This document shows, piece by piece, positions 1-4,331 of a stretch of DNA of 5,740 nt. The notes below the pieces were generated by a model that did no database searches, was not told the DNA's origin, and saw only the letters and a list, made by a program, of their open reading frames with translations. The position numbers were made by a program, and so were the translations under genes. Every line of letters begins with the position of its first letter. Position 1 is the first letter of the stretch. The stretch is from UBA4656 sp002405525 (GTDB lineage: Bacteria > Pseudomonadota > Gammaproteobacteria > Xanthomonadales > Ahniellaceae): positions 1-5,740 of the forward strand of contig DAIMGT010000114.1 of assembly GCA_036723735.1 (NCBI GenBank), in the 5' to 3' direction.

Positions 1-202
1 CCTCCGGCTGCCCGGCAGACTGCATGGAAAGGGCGGTTGAACTTCCTATACCCAGCGGCGCATAGGCCGGATGCTGCACGGCCTTGAGGATCAGCGAGGG
101 ATTGGTCGTCGCATCGCGCGGCGCGAAGCGCGCCATGTCGAGGAAGTTGCCGGTGTCGGCCACCACGGTGGTGAAGGCCTTGAGCTGGTCGAGCTGGTTC
201 AT
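1..202 (-). pseudogene. tal: Transaldolase N-terminal fragment (truncated tal)
   Basis: Transaldolase is a cytoplasmic pentose phosphate pathway enzyme that moves a dihydroxyacetone unit between sugar phosphates. On the minus strand an ATG at 202-200 opens a frame beginning MNQLDQLKAFTTVVADTG, followed by DATTNPSLILKA. The TTVVADTG and DATTNPSLIL motifs are hallmark N-terminal sequences of the family. Similarity ends after about residue 50 (APL, near position 53). The frame stays open to the window edge, but the next 17 residues (starting GIGSS) do not resemble transaldolase, which normally runs to about 310-390 residues. The gene therefore looks broken within its first sixth. It lies 31 bp downstream of the rodA 3' fragment on the same strand. 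No strong ribosome binding site is visible. Family identity is secure. Whether the break is an insertion, a partial duplication or an assembly join cannot be told from here. Confidence 0.75.
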
Positions 203-233
203 GCGCGGATCCGGGCGGGTGCGGGGTTCGGGT

Positions 234-430
234 TCAGGTGGCGACGAGCCTGCGGTGGGCGTGGATCGACTGCAGCAGGCCGAAACCGGCGAGCAGGGTG
301 ACCGCGGACGTGCCGCCGTAGGAGATCAGCGGCATGGGCACGCCCACCACCGGCAACAGCCCGCTGATCATGCCGCCGTTGACCATCACGTAGACGAAGA
401 AGGTCAGCGCCAGCGACCCGCCCAGCATAC
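234..430 (-). pseudogene. rodA: RodA C-terminal fragment (5'-truncated rodA)
   Basis: RodA is the SEDS-family peptidoglycan glycosyltransferase of the elongasome, an inner-membrane protein of about 370 residues. The minus strand here encodes only its last ~65 residues, ending at a TGA at 236-234. Readable motifs are LTFFVYVMVNGGMISGLLPV, GVPMPLISYGG and LLAGFGLLQSIHAHRR. These match the final two transmembrane segments and the conserved PLISYGG loop. The LTFFVYV start and the IHAHR end favour RodA over FtsW. Upstream of about 430 the frame continues to 593, but that sequence is arginine- and alanine-rich and not membrane-like, so the rest of the gene is absent. A partial transaldolase gene follows. 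The fragment cannot encode a working enzyme, and an intact rodA presumably exists elsewhere. Confidence 0.78.
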
Positions 431-616
431 CCGCACCGAGTGGCTGCCTGCGGAAGATGGCAGCCCCTGGCTTCCTGGCTTCGCGATCCTGTCCATTCCA
501 CACCGGGACGGCGACTTCGTCTGCCCGCGGCGCCATCGCGCGGAGCGCGCGCGCCGGGGCGAATTGGGTCCCGAGGCTGATAGGTCGTGGCACGTCCCGG
601 CGTAATCCAAGGCACC
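431..616. other. Non-coding spacer with a short hairpin
   Basis: This stretch separates the rodA fragment from the first plus-strand gene. No frame on either strand reads like a protein. It holds a perfect 7-bp inverted repeat, GGCTGCC at 442-448 and GGCAGCC at 459-465 with a 10-nt loop. A tandem pair of CCTGGCTT follows immediately (466-473 and 474-481). The hairpin has no T-run on either strand, so it is not a classic terminator. I see no convincing -35/-10 pair for the downstream gene, although its promoter should lie here. Confidence 0.45.
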
Positions 617-1648
617 ATGGCTCGGAGCGCGGATGTGCACACGACGGTGGACCAGCTTCCAGGGGCGAGCGCAGCCGCAGTCTCGGCGCTGCGCGCCCTG
701 ACGGTGTTCGGCACGGCCGACCTGCTGCGCGCCAATCCGGCGCGCATGCTCGCCACGGTGCCCGGACTCGATCGCGCGATCCTGCGGCGCTGGGTGGGCT
801 ACGCGCAGCTGCTCGACGTCGAGGACCTCACGCCGGCGCTGGCGTCGGCGGCCCTGGCCGCACGGATCGAATCCCTCGATACCTTCGCCACCCGGCCGTT
901 GGCGACCCTGCGCGCCATTGCCGCCGCGGCCGGTGCCCAGCTCGACGACGACGCGCTGATCGCGCTGGTGCGCGGTGCACTCGCGGTGTCGCTGGGCCAC
1001 GCGCTGAACGGCACGGTGCTCGATTCCGCCGGCGTGCCGGCGGTCGGCGTCACGGTCGCCGCTGCCGGGCGACGCGTCGACACCGACGTCCGGGGGCGGT
1101 TCCGCCTGGTCGCGCTCGGGCCGGAGCCCCTCACGGTGTCGATCTTCCCGGCCCCAGGCCGCGTGAAGCGATTCGACCGCGTGCGCAGCGTGCCGCACTC
1201 CGCTCGCGAGGGCCGGACGTTCAAGCTGCCTGCGCGTCCGGCGCGCATCCGCAGCCTGTCGCAGCTGCGCGGCGAAGCGCTGCCTCCGCTGGGCTCCGCA
1301 CCGCTGCGTGCGCGCGTGCAGACCGCGCCACCCGTGGCGCACGACGTGCTGCAGGTCGTCGAGCGGCTGGCCGGTGGCGACTGGCGCCTGGTGTCGCGTT
1401 ACCTCGATTTCGCCGACGACGTCTTCGTGGCGCGGGTGTATCGCATCCCGCCGTCGCAGCTTCCCGCCGACATCGCCATCGGCGACGAGGTCAGTGGCGG
1501 TCCCGGCGCATGGAGACGGGTGACGCTGTGCAAGGGTGGTCGCGAGCTGCGCGCGCTGCTGGTCGCGACCCGCGGCACCAGTGCATCGGGTCCGGTGACG
1601 GAAGCGGCGGTCCGCGCGCGGATCGCCCGGCTCAACCCCAGAAGGTGA
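617..1648 (+). CDS. Hypothetical protein: DUF4332-like helix-hairpin-helix plus carboxypeptidase-regulatory-like domain
   Basis: The function is not recognised. The product is about 343 residues from the ATG at 617, with no signal peptide or clear membrane segment. Residues ~15-110 are alpha-helical with two helix-hairpin-helix-like units (LATVPGLDRAILRRWVGYAQ, then LAARIESLDTFATRPLATL). This layout resembles DUF4332-type domains, which are thought to bind nucleic acid or protein. Residues ~129-185 read as a small beta-sandwich of the carboxypeptidase-regulatory/transthyretin-like type (LNGTVLDSAGVPAVGVTV, then TDVRGRFRLVAL). Residues ~240-320 form a third domain (VVERLAGGDWRLVSRYLDF...) that I cannot assign. 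The ATG at 617 has AAGG at 609-612 in front. A GTG at 587 would add 10 residues and has GAGG at 573-576, so the start is uncertain. The gene ends 6 bp before the next one and should be co-expressed with it. Domain names are from pattern recognition only. Confidence 0.75.
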   Translation: MARSADVHTTVDQLPGASAAAVSALRALTVFGTADLLRANPARMLATVPGLDRAILRRWVGYAQLLDVEDLTPALASAALAARIESLDTFATRPLATLRAIAAAAGAQLDDDALIALVRGALAVSLGHALNGTVLDSAGVPAVGVTVAAAGRRVDTDVRGRFRLVALGPEPLTVSIFPAPGRVKRFDRVRSVPHSAREGRTFKLPARPARIRSLSQLRGEALPPLGSAPLRARVQTAPPVAHDVLQVVERLAGGDWRLVSRYLDFADDVFVARVYRIPPSQLPADIAIGDEVSGGPGAWRRVTLCKGGRELRALLVATRGTSASGPVTEAAVRARIARLNPRR

Positions 1649-1654
1649 ACGACG

Positions 1655-2032
1655 ATGGCAGAGGAAGAGCACGTGTTCGAGGCGTCGGGCGACCCGTGTC
1701 CGCTGTGTGCGGCGCTTGCAGGTCAGGTCGTGCCGGCGGGGTACCAACCGCATCCGGGCTGCCTCTGCCGGACGGTCAAGCGCAAGGACGGTGGCGAGTG
1801 CCACTACACCGGGAGCGGGATCGGGACGCCGGGGCCACCGTGGACGACCACCGAAGTCACGGTCACCGTGCTTTGTCCCGACGGAAGCTCCGTCGGGTAC
1901 TCGATGCCCGTCGACACGAGCAGCGCAACGACGTTCGCGGAATGGTTGGACCTGGTGGACGGTGCGATGTACGAAGCCGCGGAGGACATCTGCGACGACT
2001 GCCCCGAACCCTCGGCGCCCGATGTCTCGTGA
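1655..2032 (+). CDS. Small cysteine-rich protein with MuF/SPP1-gp7-like zinc motif
   Basis: This 125-residue protein carries DPCPLCAALAGQVV and then PHPGCLCRTV near its start: Cys15-x2-Cys18, His33-x2-Cys36-x-Cys38. The same C-x2-C...(G)KV...HPxCxC pattern occurs at the C-terminus of MuF/SPP1 gp7-type phage head morphogenesis proteins, where it is taken to bind zinc. Here it stands alone at the N-terminus. A further ~85 residues follow with a predicted beta-strand stretch (EVTVTVLCPDGSSVGYSMPV), an acidic helix (FAEWLDLVDGAMYEAAEDI) and a last CDDC pair. No signal peptide or membrane segment is seen. The ATG is preceded by AGAAGGTG (1640-1647), a good ribosome binding site that overlaps the upstream stop codon, so translation is probably coupled. 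I infer a zinc-stabilised small protein working with its neighbour. Function is unknown and the phage link is motif-level only. Confidence 0.75.
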   Translation: MAEEEHVFEASGDPCPLCAALAGQVVPAGYQPHPGCLCRTVKRKDGGECHYTGSGIGTPGPPWTTTEVTVTVLCPDGSSVGYSMPVDTSSATTFAEWLDLVDGAMYEAAEDICDDCPEPSAPDVS

Positions 2033-2384
2033 TGGGCTGCGGGTCTGCCGCGGGCCCTTCGGGCCGAGCACGGCGAAACGGACGACCGGGAGACGCGTCG
2101 GCTGACGCCATGCCTGCGGCCGTTGCGAGGGCGACTTCAACGGTCAGCCCCGACGCATGCACGCACGCGTGACGCGGATCGCACAGTGCATCGCGGTGTG
2201 CGCTGGCGCCGGCAACGGCACGCCGCTGGCCACGCTTCCCCTCGCCCGCCGGAAATGCGCGCCCGCGACGTGCTAACCGCACACCGGCCCGGCGCATCTC
2301 ATCCACCAGGCATGCGCATCGGATCGCCGAACGCGGGACCCGTCGCGCGACGCCAACGCGGCAAGCGCCCGCGACGCCGATCGC
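2033..2384. other. Non-coding region between the two operons, with inverted repeats
   Basis: About 350 bp without a believable gene. Frames open here on both strands translate to arginine-rich sequence without domain character. Two inverted repeats can be seen. GGCCC-TTC-GGGCC at 2053-2065 starts 21 bp after the upstream stop codon; it has no T-run and is at best a weak transcription barrier. GGCTGAC (2100-2106) pairs with GTCAGCC (2143-2149) around an inner CCGTTG (2120-2125)/CAACGG (2138-2143) stem. No tRNA, riboswitch or CRISPR pattern was recognised. Confidence 0.5.
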
Positions 2385-2414
2385 TTGACAATCTACTAAG
2401 ACATTAGTACTAAT
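2385..2414 (+). promoter_or_regulatory. Sigma70-like promoter of the blaI-M56-hydrolase operon
   Basis: A perfect -35 hexamer TTGACA lies at 2385-2390. A -10-like TACTAA/ACTAAT lies at 2408-2414, giving 17-18 bp spacing. ACTAAT at 2409-2414 matches the TATAAT consensus at 4 of 6 positions. The stretch 2391-2415 is strikingly AT-rich compared with the GC-rich surroundings. Transcription would begin near 2420, leaving a leader of only about 20 nt before the repressor start codon. The good -35, the spacing and the embedded operator make this the clearest promoter in the window. Confidence 0.75.
2394..2409. promoter_or_regulatory. Probable BlaI-family operator (perfect palindrome)
   Basis: TACTAAGACATTAGTA is a perfect 6-bp inverted repeat around a 4-bp spacer, placed between the -35 and -10 elements. 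BlaI/MecI/CopY dimers bind short TAC-rich dyads overlapping promoters, so this is the expected position for autorepression by the adjacent gene. A further TACTAA copy starts at 2408 and overlaps the last two bases of the palindrome and the -10. GTAGT follows at 2421-2425, so a second, imperfect site may extend downstream. Binding is inferred from location and symmetry. Confidence 0.7.
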
Positions 2415-2443
2415 TCGATCGTAGTTTTCCGGACCCCGTGACC

Positions 2444-2830
2444 ATGGCCACACCGCATCCCACCGAAGGCGAGCTGGCGATCCTCCGCGTCCTGTGGGGC
2501 CGGCCGGCGCCGATGACGGTGCGCGAGGTGCATGAAGCCCTGTCGCGCACCAAGGACACGGCTTACACCACGGTGCTGAAGATGCTGACCATCATGGCCG
2601 AGAAGGGGCTGGTCCATCGCGACGACTCCGAGCGCAGCCACACGTACACGCCCGTCCACGCGGAGCACGTGGTGCAGGACTCGCTGCTGAACGACCTGAT
2701 GCGGCGCGCATTCTCCGGTTCCGCGGTGAACCTCGTCCAGCGCGCCCTCGACAGCGACGCCACCAGCGACGAAGAGCTCGATGCCATCGCCCGGCTGATC
2801 GCCCGGGCCAAGGCCAGGCGACGCCGATGA
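2444..2830 (+). CDS. blaI: BlaI/MecI/CopY-family transcriptional repressor
   Basis: A cytoplasmic winged-helix repressor of about 128 residues, the usual family length. It opens with the family signature PTEGELAILRVLW, then MTVREVHEAL. The DNA-recognition stretch TAYTTVLKMLTIMAEKGLV follows, then the wing (HRDDSERSHTYTPV). The C-terminal half (VVQDSLLNDLMRRAFSGSAV and on) corresponds to the dimerisation helices; in staphylococcal BlaI/MecI the inactivating cleavage falls in this half. The protein ends in a basic tail (RRRR). A GTG at 2438 would add two residues. I prefer the ATG because the weak GGA at 2431-2433 is better spaced for it. The stop overlaps the start of the M56 gene (ATGA), the standard blaI-blaR1 arrangement. 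It probably represses its own operon through the palindrome at 2394-2409. The inducing signal need not be a beta-lactam. Confidence 0.92.
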   Translation: MATPHPTEGELAILRVLWGRPAPMTVREVHEALSRTKDTAYTTVLKMLTIMAEKGLVHRDDSERSHTYTPVHAEHVVQDSLLNDLMRRAFSGSAVNLVQRALDSDATSDEELDAIARLIARAKARRRR

Positions 2831-3687
2831 TGGAGACGCTGCCGACCTTGTGGTCCGACCTCGCGCCCGCGCTCGCCGCGGCACTGCTGAACTCGCTGTG
2901 GCAGTGCACCCTGCTCGCCGCGGCCGCCGCGATCGCGCTCCGGGCATTGCGGCGACACAGCGCCGCGTGGCGCCATGCGATCGGCATGGCGTTCCTGCTG
3001 GCGATGGCGATCGTGCCCGCGTGGGGGTTCGTGCAGGACTGGCTGCAGCCTGCCGCGGCAGCGAACCCCGGACTCGTGCCTGCGATGATCGCGCTCGGGC
3101 GTGACATCACGCCGGGCCTTCCCGTGCTGCACGCGAACGCGTGGGCGGCAGGACTCGCCGCGCTCTGGGCGCTCGGTGCCGGCGCCATGCTGCTGCGCCA
3201 CGTCGGGGGCCTGTGGTGGCTCGCCCGGCTCGAACGCCGCAGTGTCCACGCGATCCCGTCGGAATGGCAGCACCGCGTGGACGCGCTGCGTCGCGCGCTG
3301 CGGATCTCGCGCCAGGTCGCGGTCCACGTCGCCGACGACGTGCGGGTGCCGTTCACCGCGCGCTGGCTCAAGCCCGTCATCTGGATGCCCGCGGCGCTGG
3401 TCATGCGGCTCCCGCGCGACCAGGTCGAAGCCTTGCTCACGCACGAACTGGCGCACGTGCGGCGGCTCGACTGGGTCTGGAACGGCATCCAGTGCGGCAT
3501 CGAGTCGCTGCTCTTCTACCACCCGGGCGTGTGGTGGCTGAGCCGACGCATCCGCGAGGATCGCGAACACGACTGCGACGCCCTGGCGGCGTCGGCCTGC
3601 GCGGATGCGATTCCCCTGGCCGAGGCCCTGGTGGAACTGGCGAGGGCGCGACGTGCGTCCCCGCGATGGGTACTGGCTGCCGATTGA
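2827..3687 (+). CDS. M56 (BlaR1/MecR1-type) membrane metallopeptidase, N-terminal part ended by an in-frame TGA
   Basis: This is the sensor-protease half of a BlaR1-like protein: an inner-membrane zinc metallopeptidase that, in characterised relatives, triggers loss of the BlaI repressor. It has 286 residues. Hydrophobic segments lie near 14-38, 50-68, 105-125 and 217-235. The family substrate-groove pattern PFT...KPVIWMP is at ~175-188. The zinc site is LLTHELAHVRRLDW (His206, Glu207, His210), with the likely third ligand Glu247 in REDREHDCDALA, so the catalytic residues are intact. A second ATG lies at 2830. Translation ends at TGA 3685-3687 within LAAD-stop-GPLMRRITRLL. Relatives usually continue without a break here (LAA-[DN]-G-x-L-M-x-R), and the frame downstream is open to 4257. 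The gene is best read as one 476-codon gene interrupted by a nonsense codon, possibly GGA to TGA. The 4-bp overlap with blaI implies coupled translation. Confidence 0.85.
   Translation: MMETLPTLWSDLAPALAAALLNSLWQCTLLAAAAAIALRALRRHSAAWRHAIGMAFLLAMAIVPAWGFVQDWLQPAAAANPGLVPAMIALGRDITPGLPVLHANAWAAGLAALWALGAGAMLLRHVGGLWWLARLERRSVHAIPSEWQHRVDALRRALRISRQVAVHVADDVRVPFTARWLKPVIWMPAALVMRLPRDQVEALLTHELAHVRRLDWVWNGIQCGIESLLFYHPGVWWLSRRIREDREHDCDALAASACADAIPLAEALVELARARRASPRWVLAAD
3685..3687 (+). other. In-frame TGA interrupting the M56 gene
   Basis: Codons read GCC GAT TGA GGC CCC CTG ATG with no change of frame on either side. A single base change to GGA would join the protease half to its tail. The local context is not a known strong readthrough signal. 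No bacterial selenocysteine hairpin was recognised just downstream. Confidence 0.8.
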
Positions 3688-3696
3688 GGCCCCCTG

Positions 3697-4257
3697 ATGA
3701 GACGCATCACCCGTTTGCTGTCCGGAACCCCCGCGCAGGGCCGCTGGTGGGCACCGCTGGGTTGTCTCGCACTGCTCTCGACGAGCGCAGTGCTGGCTGC
3801 GCAGCTGGAACCTGCCCGCGCGCCGGCGTCGACCCCGCGCATCGACTCGTCCGCTCACGACCTGTGGAAGGCGGGCGACCCGCGCACGTTCAGCGCGATC
3901 GACCTCGACGAACGGCGCGAATACCGGCGTGGTCTCGATGCGCAGGGGCGCGTCGTGGAGTCGTACCGGGTGGACGGGGTGGAGCGCCCGATCGACGCAC
4001 GTGCCCGCGCGTGGATCGACGACATGACCCGTGCGAGCGCGCGCCATGCCGCCCAGGCCGAACGCGACGCGGGGCAGGCAAGGCAGAACGCCGAACAGGC
4101 GCGGCGCGACGCCCGGCTGGCCGCGGCCCATGCCGGGCTGGCGGCGAAGAACGCGGACCTGGCACGGCAGGCCGCGGCACAGGCGGCGCAGGACGCCGAA
4201 CTCGCGGCACGGCATGCGCGAGCGCACCCGCGCTCCGCCCCCGCGTCCGTTCCCTGA
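3697..4257 (+). CDS. C-terminal part of the interrupted M56 peptidase (TM segment plus coiled coil)
   Basis: This frame is the same as that of the protease half and starts 9 bases after its stop codon. Its first residues, MRRITRLLSG, match the segment that normally follows the M56 domain. Residues ~17-35 (WWAPLGCLALLSTSAVLAA) form a transmembrane helix. Residues ~36-110 would be periplasmic and include a short beta-like stretch (RREYRRGLDAQGRVVESYRV). Residues ~112-176 are a long Ala/Arg/Gln/Asp-rich helix, probably coiled coil. There is no penicillin-binding sensor domain (no SxxK), unlike staphylococcal BlaR1, so the signal recognised is probably not a covalently bound beta-lactam. If translated alone it could start at ATG 3697 from GAGG at 3686-3689, which overlaps the upstream stop and would allow reinitiation. 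It could be a genuine split subunit, but a broken single gene is simpler. Confidence 0.7.
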   Translation: MRRITRLLSGTPAQGRWWAPLGCLALLSTSAVLAAQLEPARAPASTPRIDSSAHDLWKAGDPRTFSAIDLDERREYRRGLDAQGRVVESYRVDGVERPIDARARAWIDDMTRASARHAAQAERDAGQARQNAEQARRDARLAAAHAGLAAKNADLARQAAAQAAQDAELAARHARAHPRSAPASVP

Positions 4258-4282
4258 CCCGGATCCCCACGGTCCAGGCCGC

Positions 4283-4306
4283 GCGCGCCGCCGATGCATG
4301 GCGCGC
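4283..4306. repeat. GC-rich hairpin between the M56 tail and the hydrolase
   Basis: GCGCGCC (4283-4289) and GGCGCGC (4300-4306) form a perfect 7-bp stem with a 10-nt loop in the 74-bp gap between the two genes. No T-run follows, so it is not a standard terminator. It could damp readthrough or stabilise the mRNA, or be a chance result of base composition. Confidence 0.35.
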
Positions 4307-4331
4307 ACCTCCACCCATCCGGGGACTCCGC

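Noticed and set aside
1..52. Possible insertion-sequence end next to the tal breakpoint (minus strand TTCAACCGCCC, faintly like IS3-family ends)
   Set aside because: The match is short and imperfect, no transposase is visible, and the matching end would lie outside the window.
41..53. GAACTTCCTATAC resembling half of an FRT recombination site
   Set aside because: One mismatch to the 13-bp arm, and no second arm or spacer nearby. It is most likely coincidence.
442..465. Hairpin GGCTGCC/GGCAGCC as an intrinsic terminator
   Set aside because: There is no T-run on either strand and no intact gene ends immediately before it. It is kept only as a note in the spacer.
404..2172. Very long open frames overlapping the 617-2032 genes (plus strand 457-2172, minus strand 404-2140)
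   Set aside because: Their translations are Arg/Gly/Ala- or His/Gln-rich without domain patterns, as expected from alternative frames of GC-rich coding DNA. The genes kept have domain motifs and a good ribosome binding site between them.
2123..2407. Small plus-strand open frame in the intergenic gap
   Set aside because: It is Arg/His/Pro-rich with no domain pattern or ribosome binding site, and it runs into the blaI promoter and operator.
3685..3720. TGA in the M56 gene as a selenocysteine codon
   Set aside because: M56 peptidases are not known selenoproteins, the position is not catalytic, and no SECIS-like hairpin was recognised just downstream.
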